From assembly GCF_002288925.2 (NCBI RefSeq), contig NW_022098091.1, forward strand, positions 1,179,917-1,243,916: a DNA stretch of 64,000 bases, in the 5' to 3' direction. Position numbers and translations under genes: made by a program. The notes beneath the pieces are model-generated. The model made no database searches. It saw nothing but the letters and a program-made list of their open reading frames with translations, and was not told the origin of the DNA. Positions 1-13,800 of the stretch are shown here, in pieces. Source of the DNA: Delphinapterus leucas. Lineage: Eukaryota > Chordata > Mammalia > Artiodactyla > Monodontidae. Position 1 is the stretch's first letter, and each line of letters starts with the position of its first letter.

Positions 1-295
1 TGAGAGTCCACCTGCCGATGCAGGGGACACGGGTTCGTGCCCCGATCCGGGAAGATCCCACATGCCGCGGAGCGGCTAGGCCCGCGAGCCGTGGCCGCTA
101 AGCCTGCGCGTCTGGAGCCTGTGCTCCACAACAGGAGAGGCCACAACAGTGAAAGGCCCGCATACCGCAAAAAAAAAAAAAAAAGTAGCCCCCGCTAGCC
201 GCAACTAGAGAAAGCCCTCATGCAGCAACAAAGACCCAACGCAGCCCCCAAAAAATAAACAAGTAAGTAATTTAAAAAAAAAAAATTTTTTTTTA
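1..295 (+). mobile_element. CHR SINE followed by the tail of a second SINE
   Basis: The SINE is cut by the window edge and ends with A16 at 169-184. It is followed directly by TAGCCCCCGCTAGCCGCAAC and GAAGACCCAACGCAGCC-like tail sequence of the long SINE form, so one SINE sits inside another. Confidence 0.88.
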
Positions 296-1845
296 AAGTA
301 GTGTAGTTTATCTAGGCAAAACCTCAAATTTTATTTTTTTCCTTAAAACAACTTCGTTCTCATTTATTTAACTCCATTACAAGCAGAGGCTCTCACTTAC
401 TCAATGAGCCCCCCAAAACTTTAAATGATAATCATGTCCACAAAAATATCAGTGGTATATTTTCAAATAAGCTCCAAGAACTTATGATACCAAAGCCCAA
501 ATTATAAAGGTTTAATTTCTACTGTTTCTTCCCATACTGCAAAGATCCATCAATTCAAATAATTTGAAAATTATAAGATCCCCATAATTATTTAGGCCAG
601 ATCAAAATTTTGATGACACAAAAGGTAATTATACCAACCCTCCTTCTTCAACCTTCAGTATTTCTGAGAAATGAAGTTGTAACGATTAGTTTCTTTCTTT
701 TTTCAAAAAAAATTTATTTATGTATTTTTAAAATATGTAATACATTCACATGGTTCAAAGCTATAAAAGCATATACATTGAAAAGCTTCCTATCCATCCC
801 TAGCTACCCAGGTGCCCTGCTACAAGGGAACCAATGTTATCAATGTTATTTCTGAATGTTCTTCCAGAGATAGTCTAAGTCTATGGACATATTAGCAAAT
901 ATACATATATCTCCCTTTTTTAAAAATACAAATGTAGCATACTCTACACACCCCTGCATCTTGCTCTTGTCACTTAATATATTTTGGAGATCAGACCATA
1001 CTTGTATACAAGAATCTTCCTCATTGTTTTTTTTATAGCTGCATAGTATTCCATTGCATGGGTGGTGTGTATCATAATTTATTTATCCAGTTCCTTAATG
1101 ACTTCTACTTAGGTTCTTTGTAATCTCTGATGATTACAAATAATGCTGTAATGAATAATTTAGTATATATGTCATTTCTGTGTGTGTGAATATAAATTCA
1201 TAGAAAAATAACTTTTTAGCCAAAAGGTATATGCATCTTCAATACTGATACATATTGACAATTTGCCCTTCAGAGGATGCAGTAATTTACACTCTCACCA
1301 GTGATTTATAAGATTGCCTGTTTCCCCATACCCTTGACAATATAGTGCTTTAATGGTATCTTGCTGCAGTATTTATTTATATTTCTCTTGCATGAAAGAA
1401 GTAGGTTGAACGTATTTTCCTATTTTTTTCCTATTTTCCTATTTTCTTTTCTGTGAACTACTAGTTGACATTATTTGCTCTTTTTTCTACCAGATTATTG
1501 GTTTTACTCACAGATTTTATATATATGAGGAGAAATAGCCTTTGCCAGCCTGGCTTCTGTTTCTTTTCCTTTTTCAGAGCTTCTTTGTCCCATCTGGCAT
1601 CTGGCTTTCTCCCATTCCCACTACTTGCCCTAATGCATTTTTTTGTTTTTTTTTTTTTGCCATACCACGTGGCCTGTGGGATCTTAGTTCCCCAACCAGG
1701 GATCGAACCCACGCCCCCTGCACTGGAAGTGCTGAGTCTTAACCACTGGACCGCCAGGGAAGTCCCCCTAATGCCTCATTTTTAGAGGTGTGTTGAGTGT
1801 CTAAAGTATCTTTTAATAAACAATTGTCTAAATGGGATAACTCAC
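296..1845 (-). other. GABPB2: GABPB2 intron 7 (left part), with an old L1
   Basis: Positions about 700-1560 read as an old L1 ORF2 C-terminal and 3' UTR remnant on the minus strand (CATAGTATTCCATTGCATGG). A SINE at 1637-1766 follows. No exon. Confidence 0.65.
1637..1766 (-). mobile_element. CHR-type SINE (short form)
   Basis: Poly-T, GGATCTTAGTTCCCCAACCA, GGACCGCCAGGGAAGTCCC, flanked by CCCTAATGC. It lies 79 bases from GABPB2 coding exon 6. Confidence 0.93.
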
Positions 1846-4800
1846 CTTGCTGTCCATCTTGCATAGTTACAATAAATGGCTGGCCAATGCCTCCAGTAGG
1901 GATTGCAGTTTGGATATTACCCAGAGGGACTCCATCAGTCACTATGGTGATGACCCTCTGGCCTCCACTCCCCACCACTTGCTGGATTGATGAGTCAACA
2001 GAATTTCCTTCTATGATTTCCTCTGAATTAGCTACAGATGACAAAAGGAAACATAACATTTCAGCTTTAAAAAAAATAGAAGTACAGTAATTTCAGCCCC
2101 CTTAAAACTGATAATATCAGGGATAGAAAAACTTGAAAAAAAAAGTTAGATTCAACACAGTTCACAAAAGCAAGCTCCTGTAAACAATGCTAAGTCAGAG
2201 GCGAAAAGAAAACAGGGAGGGCTTCCCTGGTGGCGTAGTGGTTAAGAATCCGCCTGCTAATGCAGGGGAGATGGATTCAAGCCTGGGAAGATCCCACATG
2301 CTGTGGAGCAACTAAGCCTGTGCACCACAACTACTGAGCCTGTGTGCCACAACTACTGAAGCCTGCGAGCCTAGAGCCCGTAGTCTGCAACAAGAAGCCA
2401 CCGCAATGAGAAGCCCGTGCACCGCAATGAAAAGTAGCCCCCGCTCACCACAACTAGAGAAAGCCCACACACAGCAATGATAGACCCAACACAGCCGAAA
2501 ATAAAATAAATAAAAGTAAATTAAAAAAAATTTTTTAAAAAGAAAGAAAACAGGGAATGCATTAGAACAGCACTTTCTAAAATGTCTTCAGGGACTTCCC
2601 TGGTGGTGCAGTGGTTAAGAATCCGCCTGCCAATGCAGGGAACACGGGTTCGAGCCCTGGTCCAGGAGGATCCCACATGCCACGGAGCAACTAAGCCTGT
2701 GTGCCACAACTACTGAGCCCACGTGCCACAACTACTGAAGCCCGCACGCCTAGAGCCCGTGCTCCGCAGCAAGAGAGGCCACCGCAGTAAGAAGCCCGTG
2801 CACCCCAACGAAGAGCAGCCCCTGCTCGCTGCAACTAGAGAAAGCCCGCGTGCAGCAACGAAGACCCAACGCAGCCAAAAATAAAAATAAATAAATAAAA
2901 TGTCTTCATTGACATGTTAGCTTTCACTAAAGATAGGTTCTATGTACAAATACATTTTCAAAATGCTCGTTTAAATATGCTTAAATTTTTGTGTTTATTT
3001 TGTAGGAAGTATCAGAGACCCTAATAGACTAATGTGCATTGTGACTCTCTAATATAAAATAAGATATGCTGAGTTTCCCAAACATATTTGATCTCAGAAC
3101 TCCTTTTTCAGAAAGCATCTTGAAAGTCTAAACAACTTTAGAGAGCTTAGAAAAATAACTATAGAGATCTATTTCTATAAGAAATAAAGGCATTTAATAG
3201 TGAATTAACAAAATAAAATGTCAAGAAGTCAAAACATTGAAGAAGTCTCATAGACAAAAATAGTAGATGGCTTCTCTCGTCTGACAGATCAACAATAACA
3301 TTAACAGCAATGATACTATGTGCCAGGTACCTTTCTAAGAGCTTTACATGTATCATGTTGAATAAAGATTTTCAGTTTGGTTAGTCAGTATCCCCAATAA
3401 CTATTAGGGGAAACAGCTCCTAACACTATGAAATTTCTATATCTAAAGAGTCACAAGTAGAACTTTGCAATAAGTGGGGTAGGGACTATCCATATGAGAC
3501 ACATTCAGGCAGTTCAGTGGAAATAGAGCATCCACACCTCTTAGAAACAAAGAACAGTTAAATGTTACAGCTGAAAGGACCCTGATAGGTAATCTAATCC
3601 AGACTGAGACCTGGAGAAGTTAAATGATTTATCCAACATCAAAGAACGAATCAAAAGAATAACAAGCACAAGTTTAATACATTGTTTTTTCCTCTGCCAT
3701 GCTGTTAACTCATACACATCTGAGTAGAGATCTTTATGATTGTTGTCAGTTGGAAAAATAGGATTGGAGGAATGTTCTCAGCATCCAAGTGTCAACGGCA
3801 GAAAGAAATCAACAATCTGCTTTCATTTATGATGGAGCAGACTGCCAGAGGTTTCCAGAAAGATTCCTAAATGATTATTTAGCCCTACCTATGACTATTT
3901 GTCCCCTACCTATATGAAGCCTTAAGCCTTTTCCCTGTGGGTCACTAGCTCGGGCTAAGTGACCTGAAACCTTTCTGTTTTAAAATAAGAAGGGCACTAC
4001 ACAGAATGTATCTTCACAAATCCACTGGAAATGCCAAAATAACATCTCCAGTGAAAATAGAAGCAAGCCAACCTGAGGTACAAAGAATATAACAATGAGC
4101 CAGGTAGCAGTCCCATGTATTTTAATGTTTTAATACAAAATATTTAGGCTGCTATTTTGAATCATTCTATGATAGCATCAGACAAAGCATAACATAAGAG
4201 TATTTCCAAAACTCTGCTAATATAAGACTAAACATTTCAATATGATGCAACTGGAGTCAGGATAAACAAACCTGAAGCCGCAAAACTACAAAGGAATAAC
4301 TTAGTCATTCTCTGATATTATTCGGCTGACTGATTATATCACTTAGCGATTTTTCTTTCTGATGCTCAATGACTCTACATCTCTTTATCCTAGCTGTCTC
4401 TAACCATAATTCTTTAACATTTCATGCAAATTAAATCTGCTGGAGATTCAAAAGCAAAAGAAGAAATGGTGATTCACCCAGCAGATATCCCTTACCTACC
4501 TGTGGCTCTGTGTGAGTTGCAGAGGGGGGCTGATGCCTCAGCAAGAGCTGCAAGGGTGGCCAGCACTGAGGTGGTAGAATTTGAGAAGTGTACTGTTGAG
4601 GAGGCATGGGGGTCACCTATTTCGGTAAAAAAGGCAAATGAGGTCCAGCGGAGAGAATAAATTGAGATGAACTAAAAATGGCTTATTAAATCAAAACCTC
4701 AGCTTTTCACTCTAATGTGCTTAATCTTGCTCTCTAATACAAACTTACAAAAACCAATTATCATGGTGTTAAAACTCTTAAGGTTTCAAGCCTTCTCTTT

Positions 4801-7800
4801 AAAGTGGATTAAGGTAATATGCTTGGTATAGGGCCACACTACATTCCCTTCATTTGATCATTCCCTTGGCATTGCCAATGCTGAGCATCAGTAGCTAACA
4901 GACCAAGAGTGCCACCCACTCGCTAGGCTGGCTATGCAGAGCTCTCCTTGGCACCAGGCAGTAAGGGTACAAAGCATGCCTCACCCCAAACTAAGCAGTG
5001 TTGAGGGAATCGGCCCCTCCTGGGCTTTATTCAACCATGCTACTTCTATTCATCAGCTAGAGAGGTGAGAAGACTAGGATTGACCTCAAGTGCAAGGACA
5101 TTAAAAACCTGAAGTTTCACATATTGAATGTCAAAGGCTAAACAATTACCTACTTTACCTACTTTAGTTAAGTCATGATGTGCTTTTCAAAAACAATTTG
5201 TTCATAGTCTTTTTCTCTTGTATCTGTGTGATATCCTTACAGCTAAGTTCCAAGAGGGAACTGTATTAGATCTGGCAATAGGCACTCCTAACTTTATGAA
5301 CTGAAAGTATTACTCAACAGTTTTGCATAAATCAAACTTTTATAACATGAATTTCATTTCCCTCTTTCACTATAATTTCAGAGATACTTATTGTACCAGT
5401 TGTGAATTAATTGCTTCTTGGCTGCAAATCCACCCTTCTTTGCCGTATCTTGTGATACTGAAGCTGGACCCCATAAATATTTCTTGTCATCTGGCATGAG
5501 ATTAAGTTTTGTCATACAGAAGTAGTGGCTGCTCCCCTTACTGGCTATTCTCCTCTCCTCATAGTAGTTACTCCATTGTTACTAAAAAGTGTTTATAAAT
5601 TAAGTTTATAAGCTTATAAATTATATACTTATAATATATATATTTTATTATATATGTATAATAAAATAGATATATTTATTTTATATGTACAATAAAATTA
5701 CGTATAATAAAACTACACCATATGTAGCTTTGTCACCTGACTGAAATGTGACTGATACACTTCTTTTCTTTTTTTTTTTTGCGGTATGCAGGCCTCTCAC
5801 TGTTGCGGCCTCTCCTGTTGCGGAGCACAGACTCCAGACGCACAGGCTCAGTGGCCATGGCTCACGGGCCCAGCCGCTCTGCGGCATGTGGGATCTTCCC
5901 GGACCGGGACACGAACCCATGTCCCCTGCATCGGCAGACTCTCAACCACTGCGCCACCAGGGAAGCCCTATTTTCTTTTTAAATGCACTCTTTTTTTTTC
6001 TTAATTTCATTTATTTTATTTTTGGCTGCATTGGGTCTTCATTGCTGCACGCGGGCTTTCTCTAGTTGTGGCAAATGGGGGTTACACTTTGTTGTGGTGC
6101 ACAGGCTTCTCATTGTGGTGGCTTCTCTTGATGCGGAGCATGGGCTCTAGGTGTGCAGGCTTCAGTAGTTGTGACACGCGGGCTCAGTAGTTGTGGCTCG
6201 AGGCCTCTAGAGCGCAGGCTCAGTAGTTGTGGCTCATGGGCTTAGGTGTTCGGCGGCATGTGGGATCTTCCTGGATCTGGGTTTGAACCCATGTCCCCTG
6301 CATTGGCAGGCGGATACCTAACCACTGCGCCACCAGGGAAGCCCTAAATGTACTCTTAAGTTCTCCTACTACTATGCTTAAAAAAAGTCAATTATCTATA
6401 AAGTACTTAAAAAAACCTTAAAGTCCTTTTCTGATATGATTAATCTAGTTAGTTTAACTGGTTTATAAATTTAAATTTCAGAAGATTTTTCCATAAAAAG
6501 GTGGATTACTTGTATAATACACATAGCTGCAAACTATCTTAATCAAAACTTTTGGGTGATGACTGTGGGAGTGAAGATAAGGGTAGAGAGAGTAATAATA
6601 TCCTTATTTTAATTTCTCATGAAATACTCAGGGAACCATATGGTCTGAGTAGAACACAGTGCTTGACCTCTAGAAAGGAGCCTGTGTCTATCTAATGACT
6701 TCAGTAAGAGCAAGATTCAGCTATAGCCTATACCCTAATTTTCCTGCTTAGTTCATGTTTTTCTTATCACTCAGACTATCGTACCAAGTGCTGACATAAA
6801 ACTCACAGATGAAACAAACAAGGAATAAGCAATTTTTAGATATATGCCTCATGGAGGTTGGAATATATGTGACAGTAAGTCACTAACAATAAAAAAAAGA
6901 GGCTGTTATTATTTTACCACAGTTAAAACACACACATACACACACATACACACACACAAGCAAGGCTGTTACAATTAAAGTTCTAGGACAAACATCAGGT
7001 AGGCCACCAAGCTAAAGGAGAATACCTGGGTAGAACTGCTTCATGAGAAAGGCATTATATACTTCTTAGCATAAAACGATTCCAACCTAAGGGTGCTCTC
7101 CCTTTGATTCAAACATAATGACTCACCCAACTTCCCCTCAATAGCAAAATGAAGAACATATGTGACAAATTAGGTTTAGTATTCTGACATATACAGTTGA
7201 AACTGAAGAGATGATGCAAATTACCTCTTTAGACTTATCCCAGGGAGTTCTAGGAAAATAAAGTACTTTATTGTTAAATAATGTTAATTCCTTCATTCTC
7301 TTTAATATAAGACCCCACATCAAATAAAGTGAAATGTGCATGGTTGCTGTTGTTTTTGGAAGGGAAATGGCATTGTTAGTGACAACTTTTTACCTATTCA
7401 GAATGTGGCTTATATAAATAAATAAGCTCTTCAGACCAGGATTTAGGGTAGTGTGCTATGGTTGGCTAGGCAACCTCAGAAAACTAGATCCAGAAAAATT
7501 AAGTAACTTGCCCAGGGTCATGCAGCTAGTAAATGTCAGAGCCCAGATTAGAACCTAATTATTAGATTCCAAAGCCTGTACCCTTTATGAACCAATATAA
7601 GGCAATTTATATTTGACTTTGGAGTGCATCTTATGATTCTACAGAAACAGGAAATTCATCTTCATAACTTTGTTTTGCTCTGATTAATGTTTAAATTAGT
7701 CTGCCTTCCCAAATCACTGCAGTTTGATGGTGGCACTGATGACTGATATCTTTAAGTCACAAATGGAAAATTGAAAGCAAACTTTATAATCTGGATTTTG

Positions 7801-10800
7801 GTATCAAAAATATCCACCAAGGACCTTCCTGGCAGTCCAGTGGTTAAGACTCCGGGCTTCCAATGCAGGAGGCATGGGTTCAATCCCTGGTCGGGGAACT
7901 AAGATCCCACATGGTGTGGGGCGTAGCAAAAAAAAAAAAAATCCACCAAAATGATAATCCTATGATACTTTCAGTTAATTCTTTTTTTTTTTTAAGGTCT
8001 TTTCAGTTAATTCTTAAAAATATTACTGGATGATGGGAAACAAGAGGCCTACCCCACCATTCAGGAAAAGAAAATCCTTTAACCCAGTTCAATAACACAA
8101 CCTGAATTTGTCTTATAACTTTTCCCTTTCTTTTATCTGCACTGATTAAGCATCAGATAGGCCAATTCCCTAAAGGGGAATAGCTAGGTAGAACTGCTTC
8201 AAGAGTAAGATGACACTGGAGAGATCAGCTCTAATTATGTGACGGTTTAGCAATTTCAATTCGCCGTTGTCAACATACAGAAGAGAGAAAGAAGAGTAGG
8301 TTTGCCAAAAGCAACACGACAAGCATGATATAGGTCCATGGGAATCAAGACTAAGAATCTCTATTCTGAATGTCTTCAACTTTGCTTATCATTCCAGATA
8401 AGAATCTGCAGAATTTCAGTAGTTAGACTAAAGACTTAACTCTAGCTCTTTTTATTCAATACGTGTCTGTGAACATATAACTTTATTGGCTTCTAAAAAC
8501 TTTTGGATTAAAAAAGCACTTGTTCTAATCAGTGAGGCCTGAACCACAACAAATCCAAATGGCTGTGAATATTCTGATTAACAGTGATTTTAAACAACAG
8601 TTGATAGTTTATAAAATGAAGGTCACTACTGCCCCCTTGTGGGCATGATGGACTCAACCTTCACTGAGAAGTTATATTTCCACTTAACATTAGCTATTAT
8701 TGAAGCCCTGCTATAAAATGGGTACTGAAATACAAAATCTAAGTCTCACAACAACATCATAAAGTAGATTATTATATCCCAATTTTATATATGAGTACAG
8801 AAGGCTTAGAGAAGTAATTTTTCCAAGGTCAAGCATCTTAGCCAAGTAATAAATCAGTATTTGAATGCAAAATTCTATGTATAGTGTGTTCTTTCTATTT
8901 TACAATGCCTCTCAATAATAATACCTCATTCAAGATCTTCCTTTGATATTTTACAAACTTAATTATGAATACAGTTGTGTATTTTTAAATGAAAGTAGAA
9001 ACAGAAAAAGAAACCAAGAGTCAGTAGGAAAATTTATTTAAATGAGGACACAAGTTCCTTCATTGTAAAACAAGTATTTGTAAGGAGATGTTGAAGATAA
9101 ACTCAATTTGCTCCTTTTTATTTTTATTTAAAAAAACTTTTTATTAGAGTATAGCTGATTTATAATGTTGTTTTAGTTTCTGCTGTACAGCAAAGTGGAT
9201 TTGCTCCTTTTTAGACAGATATTTTTGTTAAAAACATACAAGTCTCAAAAGATCAACACCAAGTGCTTTTCTTTGCTATTTTGTTGTTATATATGTTCTC
9301 AAGAACAAATCAAGACTCTTACACTTTAGTCAAATAATCACATGTACCTCTTATATATCAGCATTCCAACAACCATTTATGTTTATTCTGCTTTGTTACT
9401 GCCTTAGACTATAAATATTTAACTATTTTCCTTAGCAGTACCATATTAAAGCACCCGTATATTTTCATTTAGGGGTCAGACATAACCCTTCAACAGATTA
9501 ATCTATAGAATATTTTACTTTTAACACAGTAAACACTTATGTACAATCCCAATGTATGATTTTCCCTTCCCTTAGAAAGAATAAGTGCATTAGTTTTTTT
9601 TTTAGATGTACGTGGGCCTCTCACTGTTGTGGCCTCTCCCGTTGCGGAGCACAGGCTCCGGACGAGCAGGCTCAGCGGCCACGGCTCATGGGCCCAGCCG
9701 CTCCGCGGCACGTGGGATCCTCCCGGACCGGGGCACGAACCCGCGTCCCCTGCATCGGCAGGCGGACTCTCAACCACCGTGCCACCAGGGAAGCCCAGTG
9801 CATTAGCTTTTAAATCTATTATAAATCTTCCATTTGAGGAACGTTTTAATAAAGGAGTGGGTATCAGACAGGGTACCTATTCATCTCATAAGAAAACCAG
9901 TAATTCTGTTCATTTTAAGTCTAAGATAAAGGTCACATTATCAGAACATTACCTGAGGTTGTTTTGGTGCTGGCTGAAGAAACAAGGCTTGCGAGGCTGA
10001 CAACTTCTCCTGACGTGAAGATGAATGGGGTACCCATAGTCACAGGGTTGGCTCTCTCAGGATTAGCATTCACCTGATTCTGCATTGCTTCCTATAAAAC
10101 AATGCAAGATATTTCAAAGTCAGAACACTTACTAACCAGCCTTAGTTATACAGTTACTGAACAGCCCCCCTACAATGCTCTGTCAAGCAGAACTATTTCC
10201 GGAGCACAATGTCCCAGGGACCTCACAGTTCTCATTAAGACGACTGTTTTTTCTCAAACCAGGGCAACAGAGACATTAGATTGCTTTCCCAAGCTTATCT
10301 CTACTTTAGAAAAAAAAAAAAAAGGCGTTATTATTTGCAAAAACTTCTAGACAATTCACTTAACCTCTCTGGATATTGGTTTTTAATTTGAAAAATAAAG
10401 GGGGTGGCCTAAAAAGTAATTTCCAGCACTAATATTCTATGATCAATTATGTACAAGACAATGTGTTAGCTGGAGATCCCTGCAGAGAATCTACAGAGAA
10501 CAATAGTCTCCAGAGTTTTGTCCAACTACTTATTCCATTCTGCCATTGAAGAAATCCCTAAGAGAATATATAACAAGCAAATAAATGAGTGCCGGATTTT
10601 AAAGTCTAGTTCCATATGCTGCACTTCTGCTTCTAGAGATATCTGCACAATTTCGGTATAAAGATGCTTATCTTTATTTTATTTTTTTACTTTCATAAGC
10701 AGTTTTCTACAAACATGATCACTACTAAAAAAAAGTCAAATTATAAAAGGGCTCTAAACAAGGAATTGAAAGTTGAAGAGAATAACCAGTCTATAGGGAA

Positions 10801-13800
10801 CCATATGTCAGAAAAAACCAACCAACCACTGATAATACAGTAGAAATGGTTATTTTTTTTACATATAATTATCCCCTTGCTAAGAGCTTCAATTGAAACA
10901 GATTATCCATTCTCTGATTACTGTAAAATTCCTTCTTTACCCTCCATTATCACTTCCTTAATTCAAGCCTTCATTGGCTCTTGCCTGGCCTAATGAAGGT
11001 CTTCAGCATTAAGTGTCTTCTCTCTCAAGTCTGTACCACACTCCAAACAATCATTGTTTTAAAAAATCTTATCGTATCAATTCTCTACTTAAAAGCTTCT
11101 ATTGGATCCCCCTTGCCCACAAAATAGTCCATACTCTTTTTTTTTTTGCGGTACGCTGGCCTCTCACTGTTGTGGCCTCTCCTGTTGAGGTCCAGACATG
11201 CAGGCTCAGCGGCCATGGCTCACAGGCCCAACTGCTCCGCGGCACGTGAGATCTTCCCGGACTGGGGCACGAACCCGCGTCCCCTACATTGGCAGGCAGA
11301 CTCTCAACCACTGCGCCACCAGGGAAGCCCAGTAGCCCATGCTCTTTTGCATGCCATCTAACAACCCTATGTTCAGAACTCAGCCTCTCAAGCCTTAGCT
11401 CCTGCCACTCCCAAACTCTGCTTCTCTTGCCCAATCTCTGGTCACAGAACTACTTACTCTTTCCTGAATATTCCATGTCCTTTCCCACCTCTGTCTTTGA
11501 TTTGCTTTTTCTAGCCTAGAATATCATCTTCTCACACCTCTGCCTACTACTCCTTCAAAACTCAGTTCAGAGCCTACATATACTTTAATCCTTGCCTTAA
11601 GCATTATCAATACTCCCTCCTGTAATACTTACTAGGTATATGTTTACCACCATAGTACTGTAATGCTTTATATCTTGTCTTTATCTTCATCATACTGTAA
11701 ACACTCCAAGGACAGGGCTATGTCCTACTAATCTTTGTATCTCTCATCCTGTTATTTCCTGATATATCAGTGCTGGCTTAGGAAATCAATGGATGATATC
11801 ATCACAGCTGATTTTTAATTCTGAGATGGCTTCCTTATGACTCTATATGCTTTAGAGCTATGTACTATCTCACAAGAGCTGATGTATATTCATAAAACAT
11901 AAAGAGGTTTTTAATATTATCCCAAGTCAAGTTTAATTAGAAAGGGAAATTTTCATGGAGAAAAAACATTCTAAAGCCAAATAAAAACTTATTTTTGTAC
12001 TGGCCACAACATTGTTCTTCAATCACCATGAATAATTCAGGGCTTTATAGAATATTATTATTTTTTTAAAGATACTAATGACACTGAGTCACAAGATTGA
12101 GACATAATGGAAGTATTACTTTGATAAGATAGAGAAAATTCAGTTTTGATTCAGCTCCTACAAAAAATCCTTAACTTCAACTGAAGTATACTGTGGTGTA
12201 TAAAAAGAACAGGACCTGAAGGATGACCAGAATCTCAGCATTGTTTTTCTCCAGGGCTATGTCAAAGGCAGATTTATCAAACTTGCTGAAAGCATGGACA
12301 TCAGCTCCATATTTGATAAGTAGCTCTACAACATCTCGATGGTGGTGCTCTGTGGCCCAGTGCAAAGCTGTCATCTTCAGCATGTCCTTGGCATTCACAT
12401 CTGCACCATTCTGTCATAGAAAAGTAATTTTTTTCAAAGAGACACTGGTTACAGTAGCACAGGTACAATATCCCATCACCATATACAGAGGATTTCCATA
12501 GAGATTACACATATTCAAATTTAGAAATGTTTAAGAAATATCAAAGGGAAAAACATGTCTCCTGAATTCAAATTCTCCTGAATGCTGATAGACACAATGC
12601 CTTAAATGAGAGGACCTTTTAAGGACATAGTTGGAAATTATAACAGATGGGAGAGGAAGGGGAAAAGAACAGATTTTTGTTGCATTTATTAACAGAGAGC
12701 TGAGTGCCTGAAAAAATAGGCATAAGATCAGAGAACACCTGCAGAAGAAAAATGAAGAAAGATCAATAAAGTCTGTTTAGACTTTAAAAACTTAGAAATA
12801 AAATCCTCATAGCCATGATGACTCTTGAAAGAGATGCAATTCAATGCTATAAACTGTCCTAAACTTAATCTTTCCCAACCTAGTTTCCTACCACCTGTTG
12901 AAGTAAAAAAACAGGGAGGTATTTGTCTTTTTTACAATATAGACCCCCTCACTCTTCTTGCTTTACCCTAACAAGTAGTTCCACGATGTGTGCATGTCCA
13001 TCAGCTGCAGCCATGTGCAAGGGGGTCCTGTCCACTTTGGTCCGGGCATCCCTGCTAACGCCTGCTCGAAGGAGCACTTCTGCTGTGGAATAATGACCAT
13101 ACTGGGCTGCAAGGTGGAGGGGTGATGTTCCAAGCTGTGGGAAAATAATACTCATTTAATATCAACTGTGTGCAGAGTCCTAAATCATTACTGGAGGGAT
13201 ACAAATGAACAACAGGTGACGCCTAGGTTCCTGTCCTTGGAGAGAGAATCTGGCTGGACAGATAAGCTGAAGAAATTATTTCATTAAAATTAATACACTA
13301 ATGGACAAATAAATATACAACCAATTAAAGAAGCGCTAAGTATAATGGATTTAAGTCAGGTAGACTTACCAGGTAAAATTCCATAAAGGGTATGATTTTA
13401 AATAGGGCTTAGAAGAAGGTTTAAAAAAAATGGATAGAAAAGAGCATTCTGAGTTAGGGATAAAGGGAAGGGATAGGCAAGTTCAAAACAATTCTAGGAA
13501 AAGGGCAGAGACTAGAAAGTTACATGTGAAATTTAGGGTACAAATTTAATTGGTTGAAATAGAAGTTTGTTACCACAGTAAAGCAAAGCAAAAATACTGA
13601 TGAGATGAAGTGCCCCCCCACACCCCGCAGAAAAAAATAGCAATGGTGTGTCAATAGCAATAAGCAAGTCTGTATCATCTCAAAGTAAGTCTTGTTACTA
13701 ATCACAGTTATCTATCAGCAACCATTTTGGCCAGAGATCTATTCCTTTTTCGTGTTATGCTCTCTATTTTAAAACCTATTTCGTTTATTCTTTGCTTTTC

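Larger units (their letters stand above)
4617..9952 (-). other. GABPB2: GABPB2 intron 5
   Basis: Holds SINEs at 5764-5969, 5990-6346, 7819-7942 and 9594-9796, and MIR relics at about 7470-7600 and 8700-8890. An AT-rich low-complexity block lies at 5590-5715 and a (CA)n run at 6928-6958. A LINE-like 3' fragment at about 9120-9200 is flanked by ATTTGCTCCTTTTTA. No exon seen. Confidence 0.7.

Noticed and set aside
2218..2300. tRNA-like head sequences with A and B boxes
   Set aside because: They belong to tRNA-derived SINEs; no cloverleaf tRNA gene was found.
9490..9777. Recurring ORFs beginning [11 protein letters not shown] or similar
   Set aside because: The same peptide recurs near 50.4, 55.6 and 60.7 kb because each is the CHR SINE read in one frame.
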